Source: Trichoderma breve (lineage: Eukaryota; Ascomycota; Sordariomycetes; Hypocreales; Hypocreaceae). From it: a stretch of DNA of 64,000 nt. This document shows positions 1-11,916 of this stretch, piece by piece. The notes beneath the pieces were generated by a model, which was not told where the DNA came from, searched no databases, and saw nothing but the letters and a program-made list of their open reading frames with translations. Position numbers and translations under genes: made by a program. The DNA lies in NCBI RefSeq assembly GCF_028502605.1, contig NC_079234.1, positions 744,001-808,000 on the forward strand, given 5' to 3'. Within the stretch, counting starts at the first letter, position 1, and each line of letters begins with the position of its first letter.

Positions 1-676
1 ATCTAGATCGACTGACAGAAACGGAGTGATGAATAATCCCACAACGGAAAAGGGCCGTCCACAAACAAATTAAATTATTAATTGCTACAGCAATCAGAAG
101 CTATTTCCGCGTCTATTCGTCACCGAGACGGGGGCAGCGAGGCCGTACGCACGTCTCAATTCGCACTGCCCGTAATCTTCCATGAGCGAGGCGGAATCTT
201 CCGCCGTGATCCGCTTCGCGTCCGCTCCCCCGTCCGCTTGCTCGGCGGCCACAAGCGGGAGCTACACATTCCCGTGGTATCGATAGCAGAGAGGTCTTGT
301 TAGTCTGGATCTAGCCTTATTGGAAGGATCTGAGATGTGATCCATTTCTTGGCGACTTCGATCCTGATTACATAAAGTTGAAGGGATTCAGAACCAGAGG
401 TAGCGTGAAGCGGACGACAGAGCGGACATAGAGGCGGATTACGGATGTAAAAGGAGTTAAACAATAATTCAATTGTCTATCAAAAGAAGTTGATAGAATC
501 CGAATGACCTCATTTGTATATTTGATCCATTTAAAGATGGATATTGACTGGACACGGAGTGATGGTTGGCCTCGTATAAGAGGGCTATCGGCTCCCTCAG
601 CTTCGCTGTATCTTTCTCCAACTGACACAACTTCTCCTGAAATTTTGATCAAATTTATTTTTAATTACGCAAAATA
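1..676. other. Left edge, no supported gene
   Basis: Only short open frames are present, none with a recognisable domain or fungal intron structure. The last part is presumably the promoter and leader of the dehydrogenase gene that starts at 677. Confidence 0.5.
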
Positions 677-1594
677 ATGGCATCCGCTGTCTTATCCAAG
701 AAAATATGGTTCATCACGGGCGCCTCCTCGGGCCTTGGCCTCAACATGGCCCTGAGCGCCCTCCGTGCTGGTCATCGTGTCATTGGCACAGGCCGAAATA
801 TTGAAAAGGCTTCTTCTGAACACCCAGAATTCACCAAACTTGGCGGCCAATGGCTCCAGCTGGACGTTGCCCAGCCCGATGCTGAGCAGACCATACGAGG
901 GCTAGTCGCGCAAGAAGAGCAGCGGCTCGGCAAGGAGAAGGAGTCGGCCCACTGGGTTGTTGTGAACAATGCTGGAAGCACTTTGATTGGAGCGGTAGAA
1001 GATATGAGCGATAATCAGATCCAGCAGTACTTGCAGGCTAACCTGCTGGGTGTTGTCCGCGTGTGGAAAGCTTTGCTGCCGACTCTACGTCGCAACAGAA
1101 CGGGTACCCTCATCAGCATATCATCCATCTTTGGCTTCGCACCCCGACCAGAGCAAATGATCTACAGCGCTGCAAAGGCGACGACTGAGTCTCTGACCGA
1201 GTCCTATGCTACTCTGCTAGAGCCGCATGGCATTAGGACTATGATTATTGAGCCTGGAGGGTTTAGAACTCCTTTCCCGGGCAACAACTCCAAGGCAGAT
1301 GGCGGCATTTCAGAAGACTACAAGAAGCCAATCCAAGCTTGGATAGATTTTATTGGCGAGGCGTCGAAAGACTTGACTTTGGTGAATGGAGATCCAGCCA
1401 AGTTCGGTGACAGGGTAGTTGATGCTGTTGAGAGCCAGGGCCTCTTTGAGAGCATCTGGGCCCAACATGACAAGAGCAAAGCCCTGAGAGTCCAACTAGG
1501 GTCAGATTGTTATGGATTATATGGACAGACGCTTAGCGGTTTGCAGAAAGGGTATGAGAGGATGGCTGAAGTGGCAAAGTCGACGGATGTATGA
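677..1594 (+). CDS. Short-chain dehydrogenase/reductase (classical SDR)
   Basis: An intronless 305-residue NAD(P)-dependent oxidoreductase of the classical SDR family. The Rossmann glycine motif TGASSGLG is at residues 14-21, NNAG at 97-100, a serine cluster at 148-150 supplies the catalytic Ser, and YSAAK (Tyr163, Lys167) is the active-site pair. The segment after the active site (IEPGGFRTPF) is typical of fungal SDRs that act on small carbonyls or retinol-like substrates. The start is the first ATG of the frame, just downstream of an A/T-rich leader. It is convergent with the Zn2Cys6 regulator at 1759-3566, and a second SDR lies beyond that regulator. The substrate cannot be deduced. Confidence 0.9.
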   Translation: MASAVLSKKIWFITGASSGLGLNMALSALRAGHRVIGTGRNIEKASSEHPEFTKLGGQWLQLDVAQPDAEQTIRGLVAQEEQRLGKEKESAHWVVVNNAGSTLIGAVEDMSDNQIQQYLQANLLGVVRVWKALLPTLRRNRTGTLISISSIFGFAPRPEQMIYSAAKATTESLTESYATLLEPHGIRTMIIEPGGFRTPFPGNNSKADGGISEDYKKPIQAWIDFIGEASKDLTLVNGDPAKFGDRVVDAVESQGLFESIWAQHDKSKALRVQLGSDCYGLYGQTLSGLQKGYERMAEVAKSTDV

Positions 1595-1758
1595 GTAGTG
1601 CTGAGATTGTTCAACAAAGGCCAGCGTTAGGTATTATTCAAAATAGCTGTATTCGAAATCATCATTAGCAATTCTATCCACATAGTATTTCAGCTTCATA
1701 TAGAATATATCTTACGGAAAAGAAATCTATGTGCCTCGTCACACAAGATGGAGTAGAA

Positions 1759-3566
1759 TTATCCAGATGATGGGGTTAGTGTGGAAGATGCATCCGTGTC
1801 AACAGTGATCAGACTCAAAACACCAGCTTGCTGCAACAGCGCAAGATACTCCATGGCAATCCTCCATTTTTCTCCGGTAGACTTTAGCTCTCGTAAAACG
1901 TCCTCCAAGGCGCTGTACATCTGTGGCTCATGGTCTTCTCGTACAAACCACGCACACTCCGTCGCCACGTGGTATAGGCATTGCGTTATGAGTGGGCATT
2001 CGATGTTGGCGCGCGCGATTGCCGGCATAACATCGAAAGAGATTGATTTGATTCCATGGAGGCTAACGCTTTGCATCTCCGTCTCCATGGCGATCCGACT
2101 TTGCTCGATAAGAACGAGCGGCTCGTTACAGCCATACATGTTGTAGAGGAGAAGCTGAGCAGAGCAGCACAAAGAAAGCGATATGATGCCGGAGATGGAA
2201 AAGTCGGAAGATGTTGTTCCAGAAATGTATTCTTTGATAGAGAGATGTAACGCAGACAGCGCTGAATGAAGGGCCACGGCTTCAGGGAGAAGACTCCCGA
2301 CATCCTGCAAAGAACGTTTACTCGCCCTGTGAGACAAGACTTTGCCAAGCATGTGGGCGGCCTGGCACATCTTTGCGAAAGAACCCACAGCTGTCAGGCT
2401 GCTAAAGGATAATGTGAACAGCGGCTCGCTGGGAACAATTTTCCCTTCATCCCAGTCCTCATCATTGATCGGCAGTAGCTCGTCTTGAACAGGTTCGGGA
2501 ACGGTGAATGGTAGATTTGTTTCAATATTCATAAGCCTGTGAATGAGAGTTAGACATTAGATCGACTAAACAGAAATACCAAAGAGGCAAAGACCTGTCA
2601 AGTAAAAATATCGCCCACGACGTCCTGCGTTGCTCTTCCCGAAGGGTCCAGGTCTCTGCGGGCTTAAACAATTGATTGTTCTTCCGGTCATGTATACCTA
2701 GAAGAATACCTAATCTCGACGCGCGCCCAAGCGTCAAGTATGCGCCGGGATAGATGGCATGCGACAGCTCGTAGACTGCTAGCAGAACGAGAGACTGAAC
2801 AAGTCGTAGGGATACAAAGCCCGCTGATTCTGCTTCCGAACAAAGCGATCTAGCCAGCAAATACCACGATGAGGTCTTGGCGCACTCTCCATCCTTTGTG
2901 CTGAATGCTTTTATGCACAGGAGAAAAATGGCAAGACAGCCATCGACTTCTGCTGGATCGCTATTAAGCTCGTTGAGGAGGCGCTTCCGGCTGACTATGG
3001 GCAGCCATTTATGCACTGTCTTGAGGTACTCTTCACAGAGCGCCACTCGATCATCGTCCAGGTGTTCAGCCACTACCTGATGAAGCTGTGGATTTTGACT
3101 CCAAGAGAGAGAGTTGAGCCCCTGGGGAGACAAATACTCCGAATCCAGGAAAAAGGGCAGCGGAAAGGCCTCCGCTGGTCTAGGGAAGAAGGCGGCAGGA
3201 CTGATACCCGGCAGGCTCCTTGACGGAGAGACCCCGTCAACGTGGAGAATCTGCTCAATGTGACTAAGCCTGGTAGAGAGGGTTGAGTCCGAGGCTGCAG
3301 TTTCAGCGTACTCGCAGTTCTTGCCGAGACGGTAGCACTGCCATACTCGTGAGTTGCTGGGACGTTGGCCAATGAAGCTGCTCGTAGAGGGAGTGACTAA
3401 CCAGAGCACATGTAGGAACTTCTCGAGTACATTTTCTCTTCAGACGACTGTAATGAATCGTGTCAGCACTCAGGGCTGTTGGATGAGGATAGGAAGCGAT
3501 GGTGAAGGAGTGGATCATATACCGACAGGCTCGACAGGCTTGAGAAGCATAGACTTTTGGCGGCAT
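1759..3566 (-). CDS. Zn2Cys6 fungal transcription factor
   Basis: A nuclear regulator of 536 residues in four exons: 3566-3523, 3447-3402, 3337-2595 and 2536-1759. Splicing rebuilds a perfect zinc cluster near the N-terminus, with cysteines 11, 14, 21, 28, 31 and 38 in C-x2-C-x6-C-x6-C-x2-C-x6-C spacing; two introns interrupt this domain. A short linker region (TRLSHIEQIL) follows, then a fungal-specific middle homology domain with the RRTSWAIFLLDR signature just before the last intron. The gene is convergent with the upstream SDR, and a second SDR is downstream on the opposite strand, so it may control one or both. That is inference from position only. Confidence 0.87.
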
Positions 3567-5059
3567 CGCGTCAGGGTGATGAGAGAGTTGCTAGAGACAA
3601 TAGGGTATGTTCCTCCTTGAATCAAGATATTCAACTCGTGACTATCTGCTTGTTTTTGTTTGAATAATCCATGTCTGTTATTTTCGCGGAGTTAAAGTTG
3701 AAGCTTGGGCTTAGGCCGCTGAGTAACGTAACCCGAAAGCTAACTTTGTGCTTAAGAATGCCGATTAGTCATCACTAATTCCGGCTCACCTCTGCTATTT
3801 AATCCTGCCCATGTCATCTCACGAAGACGATAGCGATGATAATAGGTGCTGGGATCGGGGAAATAGTATAGATTATGCTTAATTAAATGTAGTTAGGCTA
3901 ATTATATACTGGGATCGACCATTTCCCTCCAGCGTGAGTTATGAACCTACAGGTGTGTGTATGATTCATGTCTCTGTTCCCTATTTCTCGTTTTATAAAT
4001 TATCGACACATGGAGAGCACTGCATTGAGCGATTAAAAAGGCTGAGCTCGTCCCATTAGGCGATAACTAGGACAAGAGTATGTTGGTTGATGTGACTCTT
4101 TTCAGATCTTGCGTTGAAGTAGAAATTGCGAAACTGCCTCAAAGTTTGCTCCATCGTAAAATAAATGATGAAAAAAAGAAGCAGGAGAGAGTGAGACAAA
4201 AAGAAGGGAGAAGAGGAAGAGGGGGAGGAAGAAGGTCACGAATATTATAACCATAGATATATGTAGTCTATCTTGTTTCATCTTATTATGTCATTGGGGT
4301 TTTAGCGGGCTACATCTATAGAGTTGGACTATTTCGTTGATGATGGAGAGACAAATTAATAGTATAACGACGGGAGACAAATTAAAGGCTGCATGGTAGC
4401 ACTCATGAGTTGGTATGACTCTCTGTTGGGAACTCGGCAGCCAACTCTTCGGATTTCGCTCTCTATCTCCAGTGATGAACAGCTTAAGGCCGTGATGAAG
4501 TCATATGCTGTTATTTTGGAGTTTCATTGCCATGGAATGCTACACATACTGTACTTTGAAAATTTAGGTATGTGACGTCTTTGGACAGACATTGTGTTGT
4601 ATAAAAATGCGTTTCGGCGATAGCACAGCGTAAAACCAGGCCACTACAAGGCACAGTAAAAATGGTATGATCTAGTCTTGGCGAGATCGCTCTGTGCTCC
4701 GTGAAATGATCGGTTTTTAACTATTTCGGAGTATAAACATTAAACTCCTATAGATGATTCTACATTTATATCCGAATCAAAGTGGTTCATTCGGCGTTGT
4801 CCTACGAAATGCCTTGGGCCAGAGACGAGCGGGCTGTCCGCTCCAAAAAGGTACCCACTCTCCGCCCTGTCCGCTCTGTCCGCTCCAGGCGATCGCATCG
4901 GATATAGCTTCATATTTTTGTAAAAGAGATATTGGCCATTGTGTATATAAGTCGATGAAGAATAACAACTGTCATGATGATTGAAAACTCTCAGAATCAG
5001 CTTCGTTTTCGAATATACATCACTCTTCTACTCTTTACAACATATCAGCTCTTATCGCA
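3567..5059. other. Intergenic region with purine-rich tract
   Basis: No convincing gene in about 1.5 kb. A strand-biased purine tract runs from roughly 4168 to 4235. The right part is the promoter of the SDR at 5060. Confidence 0.5.
4944..4951 (+). promoter_or_regulatory. TATA box of the second SDR gene
   Basis: TATATAAG lies about 110 bp before the start codon at 5060. The same TATATAAGTCG string precedes the glycosidase gene at 29280. Confidence 0.55.
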
Positions 5060-6039
5060 ATGGCACCTCTCGTGTGGCTCGTGACTGGATGCTCTTCCGG
5101 CTTTGGACTAGACTTTGTCAATGAGATTCTCAGTCGTGGGGACAAAGTAATTGCAACCGCTCGCCGATTGGAGAGCCTCGAGGACTTGAAGAAGACGGGT
5201 GCTGCGGTGCTTCAATTGGACGTTACCTGGGACCAGGAACGTATCAACGAGACCTTCAAGAACGCCATCCAGATCTATGGTCAACTGGATGTTCTCATTA
5301 ACAATGCTGCATATGTCTTGGGCGGTGCATGGGAAGACCTTTCGTAAGAGCTCATTCTCACATTTGGATAATGAAGGTGGAACAAATGCTGATAGCTTAT
5401 TAGCTACGAACAATTTCACGATGCATTCGAGACAAATGTCTTTGGGCCCCTGAAAACCACCAAGGCTGTGTTGCCCCATTTCAGAGAAAGAAAGACTGGT
5501 ATGAATGTCTTTATCAGCTCGATTTCGGGATGGAGCGGGATGCAGTTCAACGCAGGTTACTCTGGAACCAAGTTTGCACTTGAAGGTAAAGCTTTCACCA
5601 GGATCACTCCAACAAACTAGTATGAAACCTCCAATTACTCACACCATGGACAGGAATGGTCGAAAGTCTGAACAAAGAGGTGAGGGATCTCGGAATCCGA
5701 ACGCTGTTGATAGAACCCGGCTTCTTCAGGACCGACCTCCTCTCGCAGGCCAACCTCAAGACTGTGGAATCAAGCATCCCCGATTATAAGGAAGCATCCA
5801 AGGGTTTCAACAAGCTACTTCAGGAGAAGAACCACGCACAGAGTGGTGACCCGAAGAAAGGAGTGGCTATTGTCGTGGATCTCGTTCGAAAAGAAGGGAC
5901 TGCCAAGGGCAAGACGATTCCTGTGCGCATGCCGCTTGGACCTGATGGCTATGAGGTCATCAAGAACAAGTGCGACAAGACGATTCGGATTCTGGAAGAG
6001 TGGAAGGATGTCATTTCCAGCACTGATTTGGTAGAGTGA
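5060..6039 (+). CDS. Short-chain dehydrogenase/reductase, three exons
   Basis: An NAD(P)-dependent oxidoreductase of 283 residues. Exons are 5060-5343, 5404-5585 and 5654-6039; both introns have GTAAG/GTAAA donors and AG acceptors and restore one frame. Residues 9-16 (TGCSSGFG) form the cofactor loop, NNAA at 81-84 replaces the usual NNAG, Ser133/134 and YSGTK (Tyr147, Lys151) form the active site, and IEPGFFRTD follows. This arrangement is common in fungal SDRs annotated as 3-oxoacyl-ACP reductase-like or retinol dehydrogenase-like; true substrates are seldom known. It ends about 170 bp from the convergent MlrC-type gene. Confidence 0.88.
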
Positions 6040-6207
6040 ACAAGTTTAGCATATTCAGCTTGCGCATTTGAAGTTAATCCTTTCTACAGAAAGAGTTGTG
6101 CCTCTTAGCTGGCCTACGATCGATATAGAAGAATGACATACAGAGTGAAAAAGTCTAAAAGTTTTCGTACCTTATTTTATTCATCGTACATGTACATTTT
6201 TAACCTC

Positions 6208-7740
6208 TCAAACGTCTGGGCCACTCAACGGCTCATTTGACTTATCAATCCATACCGTCTTCAAGTCGGGCATCTTCTCAAAGTTCTCGTCAAAAGGCCA
6301 CATAGGTCTCCGTATCCGATGATGACCCAGCCTCTTTAAATCTTGGTCAACGCCGCCTGGCGTCAGCCCAAGCATCCAGCCCTTGGCCATATCATACAGC
6401 TGCGGCTCAAGGTACCCAATCTTAACAATGACAATGTCGGCGGATCGTGGGGTGAGATTTAGATCGGTAAAGTCCTTTTCTTTGTGGTACGGCTTTCGCA
6501 ATTTGGTCAAGATGGCGTATACTGATCCAACTTGCAAGACAACTTCGGTTACGGCATCACGATCGCCGTGCTTGATGGAGTGAACTCGACCAGTCATTGT
6601 AAGCGGAGGTGCGTGTAGGTTGTCGACGTCGGCTCCAGCAGTCACAGTAACAGTTGCTCCAACACCTGCGGCAACGGCCGTCTCAATCGCCTTGGGCCCT
6701 GGAACACTTGCATAAATGACTGTGTATCCAGAATCAGGCGACTTGAACTCGGGCCGCTCAAGCAATCTCGTCAGTCCCCAAGTCATGTCTCCCGAGCCGC
6801 CAGCCGTGGGATTATCACCGGAATCAGAGATAAAGTATGGACGCTCCTCAGGAGGTGACTTGACAGCAGCATCCAGACACTCGGCAAAACTGCCCGTGGG
6901 CGCAACAAACTTGAAGTCAGCTCGCGCATCCCAGAACAGGTTGGCCAGCTTCTCTGCTCCTCGAGCAACTGCCGCTTCATCCCATCCGGTGACAACAATG
7001 GCGGCGCGGTTTCTAGGCTCGTCAGCCCAGGCATAGCCCACCCAGATTGCCGCATCCAAAACGCCATCCTCAGCTTCCACTTCTGGTACTGCGGCGTAAA
7101 TGTGCTTGGCAGGTTCAATTCGCGTCGAGGTCTGCTCTCCAGGAAGAAGAATAGGCACAGGAATCCAAGCTTCCAACGGCCGCACTCCAGGCTCCTTTCC
7201 CTGCAAGATGTTGACGAGGTTACGGCACGCTCGCTCTTTGGTGTCCATGGCATCTTCGTGCGGTGCCATGCGGTAGCAGGTGATGAGATCGCACATGTGC
7301 GCCAGCTCCCGCGAGACGTTGCCATGCAGATCCATCGACGCCGATACAATGACATCCGGGCCGATGACAGCACGAACGCGCCTCAGCAGCTCGGCTTCTA
7401 CGTCGTCCAGCTCTTGCACGCACATGGCGCCGTGGATGTCGAACCACAAGCCATCGACCTTGTTCTCTGCGACAATCACCTGCAGCCTTTCCACAATCTC
7501 CTTGGAGAGCGTCTCAAAGGCCTCGCGAGTCACAATGCCTCCGGGGAGCGCATGTCCGATGAGCGCGCCCTTCCACTCTGCATCTATCCCCAGCGGCTTA
7601 TCGGCGTGGAGGAACTCGTATCGGTCGACAATCTCATCGCCGCGCTTGGGGTGGAAGGCCGGGGCAAGCGTGACGGCGGGCGAAAAGGTCGATGTCTCGC
7701 AGGCAAGGCCAGCAACGGCGATAACCGGACGCTTCGACAT
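6208..7740 (-). CDS. M81 family metallopeptidase (MlrC / microcystinase C-like)
   Basis: A 510-residue intronless protein matching the two-domain MlrC family in length and motif order: an early ACETSTFS motif, DIHGAM at 101-106, SMDLHGN at 135-141, MAPHED around 158-163, and a glycine-rich DSGDNPTAGGSGD stretch in the second half. Asp137, His139 and His161 have the same spacing as the zinc ligands of bacterial MlrC as I recall them (Asp167, His169, His191). MlrC cleaves a linear tetrapeptide of microcystin in bacteria; the fungal homologues have no established substrate and probably act on peptides or amide-like metabolites. No signal peptide is evident, so the location is likely cytosolic. 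It is divergent from the MFS transporter at 8610. Lack of introns and the bacterial family distribution are compatible with ancient transfer. Confidence 0.85.
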   Translation of the reverse strand: MSKRPVIAVAGLACETSTFSPAVTLAPAFHPKRGDEIVDRYEFLHADKPLGIDAEWKGALIGHALPGGIVTREAFETLSKEIVERLQVIVAENKVDGLWFDIHGAMCVQELDDVEAELLRRVRAVIGPDVIVSASMDLHGNVSRELAHMCDLITCYRMAPHEDAMDTKERACRNLVNILQGKEPGVRPLEAWIPVPILLPGEQTSTRIEPAKHIYAAVPEVEAEDGVLDAAIWVGYAWADEPRNRAAIVVTGWDEAAVARGAEKLANLFWDARADFKFVAPTGSFAECLDAAVKSPPEERPYFISDSGDNPTAGGSGDMTWGLTRLLERPEFKSPDSGYTVIYASVPGPKAIETAVAAGVGATVTVTAGADVDNLHAPPLTMTGRVHSIKHGDRDAVTEVVLQVGSVYAILTKLRKPYHKEKDFTDLNLTPRSADIVIVKIGYLEPQLYDMAKGWMLGLTPGGVDQDLKRLGHHRIRRPMWPFDENFEKMPDLKTVWIDKSNEPLSGPDV

Positions 7741-8609
7741 GTTCTGGTTGGCTGACGGCTTGCTGACCGTATCTCTGCTAGCCCTGGCTTGGTGCTATTG
7801 CTATCCTCCTCCACCCTTCTTATAGCCTCGCAGGTATTATCCAGACGTCGAGAAGAGCGGGGCGGGGAGGTAACTAGCTGTTTTGTTTGTTGTCTTCCGT
7901 TCCTTGTCCTTGTCTTTTATCTTGACGATTTCGATTTCGTGTCATCAATACGGAGCGTTGGTTATCACTAAAGGCCGTTTACCCGCGCCAGTTGCTTCGA
8001 GTGAGACGAGGCTAGACTCGTTCCACGTCTGGTGATCAGTGGGGGAACAGCGCGGGGTATCACGACCAACAAGCTTGAGGTTTTAGATAAGTAAAAGATT
8101 GTCCGTAAATGGAAATCAGATGCAGGTCTGCCACTTTTACCCGACGGGGCTTGGCTTGGTTAAAGTTGATCTGGCCAATCTGCGATGAGGGAACAAGACG
8201 GCTTCACGATATCTGGGGATCAGCCATGAAGACTTCTCCATCGGGTGGCGTCCCGCTACGCTGCCGGTACCCGATGAACCCCTTCGGCGAACTTTTGATT
8301 GGGAAACTGTTGGCTATCAGGCGGTCTGCGGTGTCAATGGACTGGTTTTGCTCACGTTGCATCCGTGAGTTAGGCATGTCTTTAGATGTGTAAGATGTCT
8401 CTGGTATCTGCCGAGGGCCCGCAGCCGGGGATGAGGGGATGATTGCAGATGATTAATTTGGAGGAGGTGCGATAGAGGTCGAGGGGAATTAATATTAATC
8501 GCCCCAGCGCCAGCACTCATCAGTTGAACTCTGACTGATGCGACACCTTCAAGTATCGGTATAGCTACATGTACTTACATACTTGCTGAGAGCAAGACGA
8601 ACGTACACG
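7741..8609. promoter_or_regulatory. Divergent promoter between MlrC-type gene and MFS transporter
   Basis: About 870 bp separate two outward-facing starts. A TATAAG on the minus strand at 7819-7824 is about 80 bp before the metallopeptidase start. No gene is supported inside. The shared region suggests co-regulation of transporter and hydrolase. Confidence 0.5.
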
Positions 8610-10407
8610 ATGCTTCGCAGCACCCCAACAGGGACTTGGATCCCGGCCTGGGTCCCGGAATCGACCACAACCGTCTCTGTTCTTCTGTTGATCTGCTCCA
8701 TGGTTCAGTCCGCAACTGGTGGCTACGATGGCTCCATGCTCAACGGCCTGAACATTTTGCCTTCATACACAGATTACTTCAACTTGAACAGTGCTACTAC
8801 CGGCCTCAACACCGCGTCCGTCTTTATCGGCGGCTTCTTTGGCCCGATTTTCGCTGGTGTCATGACTGATCGTCTCGGTCGTCGTCCCGCCATCTTCTGG
8901 GGCTCAGTAGTCACGCTATTGGGCATTATTTTGCAAACCGCAGCACAAAACATTGCCATGTTTGTTGTTGCGAGAATCATCCTTGGATGGGGTAGTGCCA
9001 TTTCGTCCGTTGCAGGCGCCGTCTATCTGAGTGAAACATTTGCGAGCAGATATCGCGCATGGGGTGTTGGTGTATGTGTTCACCTGTTTTATCTCACTCA
9101 CCCAGGCAAAAAAAGTTGTTTATGAGAGCTGACCATTCATTTACTGTTTTCAGATTCTGAACAACTTCTACTATGTTGGTTCGCTAATCGCTGCCGGAGT
9201 CACTCTTGGCACAGGCCAGTGGCAGTCTACGTGGGCCTGGCGTGTTCCATCGCTGCTCCAGGGAATCTTCTCCTTTGCTTGTATTCTCGTGCTGCCTTTT
9301 ATTCCTGAATCACCCCGTTGGCTGGTCAGCAAAGAGCGCTACGAAGACGCTCGACTCTCTGTCGCTCAGACTAACGCCGATGGTGACATAACTAACCCGG
9401 TTGTGGTGGCCGTCTACAAAGAGATTGTCGACACTCTTGAATGGGAGAGGAAGAACGGCATGACGATGAGTCCCAGGGAAATCATCAAGACCCCGACGGC
9501 GCGAAAGAGAACCTTGATTGGAGCATCGGTCGGACCCTTCTCATGCATTGCTGGAAATGTCATCGCATCGTATTATCTTGGGAACGAGCTGGACACGGCG
9601 GGTATTACAGACTACAATGACCAACTCAAGGCTGTAAGTTAATAATTTACGCCTTGGAGAAAGCTGCTAATCGTCTGTATAGAATGTTGTCCTCAATGTC
9701 TGGTGTCTGTTCTGCGCATTCGGCGGCACTCATTTGGCCGCGGTATGGGGTCGAAAGCCCACTGCGCTGCTTTCACAGAGTCTCATGATTGTGTGCCTCT
9801 TTATCATCGGCGGCTTGTCCAAGATGTACGCTGATAACCCGGATGGTGCCTCCAATAGTTTGATCTACGGAGATGTTGCCGTCATGTTCATCTTCCAGGG
9901 AATTTACTCTATTGCTTTCACGCCCTTGCTATATCTTTACCCACCGGAGGTCATGAACTACCCTATTCGCGCCAACGGATTGGCATTGGCCAATTTTAGT
10001 TTGAATGGATTGGCGTTAGTATCCTCAAACATCTGTCTCTGTCTACTTTAGCTAACCATTTGCTCAGTCTCCTCCTCACGTTCGTGATGCCTATTGCGCT
10101 GACCAACATTGGATGGAAAACGTACATCATTAACGGCTCATGGGACATTGTCACGCTTGTCCTCATTGTAAGATATCCCAACAGTTCCGATATAGTGTAT
10201 TTTTACAGTGCTAACGTAGACTAGGCCGTCTATTGGGTAGAGACAAAGGGCAAAACCTTGGAAGAAATCGACGCCATCTTCGAGGGAGAGAAGCATTCAT
10301 CCGTGCCTGATATTGAGGATATCCGAACTGGCAAGAAGACTGTGGATGTGACACAAATAGAACTTGAACTCCACGACGAAATCGGGCTAAAGAGTCACGA
10401 GGCTTAA
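8610..10407 (+). CDS. MFS sugar transporter
   Basis: A plasma-membrane sugar/H+ symporter-type permease of 518 residues with about 12 hydrophobic segments. Exons: 8610-9071, 9154-9633, 9683-10014, 10068-10167 and 10225-10407. Family signatures are DRLGRRP in the loop after TM2, IPESPRWL before the central loop, and YPPEVMNYPIRANG plus a VETKGKTLEEID motif at the C-terminal end. These belong to the fungal hexose/lactose-permease branch of the sugar porter family. The start is the first ATG in frame, in a short leader. It is divergent from the MlrC-type gene, so it may import or export the same compound. Sugar specificity cannot be read from sequence. Confidence 0.9.
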
Positions 10408-10782
10408 GAGACGAGCGAGGTCGCTATAGTGTTCTTCTTTATATGTCATAGCTACATGTAGTTTAATGCCATCACGATGAGTAATGCCCAAACACCACGA
10501 TGAAAGCAAAGCATTCACTGTAATGAAGCTATCAGTGGATGAAAATAGGTTAAAGAATATTACAACTATCAGCCAGAGAAGGTTTGCAACCTCCGCTCGA
10601 AGAATATAAATATACAAAATCCAATAAGTGTACCACTCCATTCTAACCAGCTACTCAAGCGCAATCAAACACATGAAAACGCAATCTATTTGCTGACCAC
10701 CATCCCCCCTTTATAATTAGCCCCTTGCATTGATGCTGTGTCCAGTTCTACCCGACGCCCTCCACGAATATGCACCAAGCCC
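10408..10782. other. Convergent 3' intergenic region
   Basis: Space between the ends of the MFS gene and the lactonase gene; no gene or repeat is seen. It should hold both polyadenylation regions. Confidence 0.5.
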
Positions 10783-11916
10783 TTAGTATGCAGCCAGGCC
10801 CGAAGCACCATCTGCAACCGGGATGCCCTGTCCCTTGCCGAAAGATCCACCAATGGACTGCAGAGAGCCGTCAGCCTGGATCTTCCATGCAGCAATAGCA
10901 CCAGCGCCACGGAGCAAGTTGTAAAGGTAAGTTCCGTCACTGCTCAAGGCAAGATCGACGGGCTCGCTTCCATCGCCAGTGAGGGCGGCGTCACCCTTGA
11001 TCAGGGTGGCGGTGCCGTTCTTGGCAACAGAGTAGCTGGAGATGGCGCTGGTGATGAAGCTGGCAGTGTAGGCGTACTTTTCGTCAGGGGTAACGACGAC
11101 CCAGCATCCGTCCGTCTGTTGGTTCTTCTCGGACTTGGTGAGGGGCTCCAGGACGGGGGCTTGGCCGCCGTGCAGCTTGTACGTGGAGAGACCTGCGTTG
11201 CCTAGAGCAGGCAGGCCGGACTCGACGACGTAGAGGTTGTTGGAGCGGCCAAAGACTGCGCCAAAGGGACGGAGACCGCTGGATGAGACGGAGGTGAAGG
11301 GTGCTAGGCTTGCGTGTCCCGTGGATCCCACAGTGAAGATGTCGATGGTGCTGCCGATTTTGTTGGTAACAATGAGGGAGTGGCCATCAGGGGAAAATGC
11401 AACGGTGCCTGGAACACCAATAGGGTTGCTGGTGGCAATGGTGGAGTTTGTAATGGGCGAAAGAAGACCAGTGGCCCTGTTCACCTTGAAACCAAAGATG
11501 CCGGTTGAGGCGACGGACCCGTCAAGCACATAGGCATATCCATTGCTGCTCAGGGAAATGGAAAGGGGCTGATCACCGGCATAGATGGACTGGATCCTCT
11601 TGAGGTTGGATCCATTCACCTCGAAGACGGTGACATGGTCGTTGGCCGGGTTGACGGCATAGAGGAACCTGTGGTCAGCGCTGAGCTGAAGGCCCCCCTG
11701 AGTGTCAAAGTCGACGCCCTGGCCGTTGCCGCCGGTGGGATAGGTTCCGGTCTTGACCAGAGTGCCATCTGCACTGCGGGAGAATGCAATGACTTCGTTG
11801 TTGACGGCGTTTGTCAGGGCGAAGACGGCGCCTTTGCTGCCTTGATTACCGCTGGGAGCGGCTAAGGCAGCAGAGAGGCCAGTAAGGCTGATGGAGGCGA
11901 GAGTAGAGAACTTCAT
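10783..11916 (-). CDS. Secreted lactonase-like seven-bladed beta-propeller protein
   Basis: A 377-residue intronless protein. It has a signal peptide (MKFSTLASISLTGLSAALA, then AP). The rest is a repeated Gly/Ser-rich beta-strand pattern, for example LSADHRFLYAVNPANDHVTV, AFSPDGHSLIVTN, VVTPDEKYAYTA and LSSDGTYLYNL, which are the blade motifs of the lactonase / 3-carboxy-cis,cis-muconate lactonising enzyme family (PF10282). The family includes 6-phosphogluconolactonase in bacteria; secreted fungal members have no firm substrate. It is convergent with the MFS gene. Confidence 0.87.
   Translation of the reverse strand: MKFSTLASISLTGLSAALAAPSGNQGSKGAVFALTNAVNNEVIAFSRSADGTLVKTGTYPTGGNGQGVDFDTQGGLQLSADHRFLYAVNPANDHVTVFEVNGSNLKRIQSIYAGDQPLSISLSSNGYAYVLDGSVASTGIFGFKVNRATGLLSPITNSTIATSNPIGVPGTVAFSPDGHSLIVTNKIGSTIDIFTVGSTGHASLAPFTSVSSSGLRPFGAVFGRSNNLYVVESGLPALGNAGLSTYKLHGGQAPVLEPLTKSEKNQQTDGCWVVVTPDEKYAYTASFITSAISSYSVAKNGTATLIKGDAALTGDGSEPVDLALSSDGTYLYNLLRGAGAIAAWKIQADGSLQSIGGSFGKGQGIPVADGASGLAAY

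Noticed and set aside
7102..7755. Plus-strand open frames opposite the MlrC-type gene
   Set aside because: Shadow frames of a GC-rich intronless gene.
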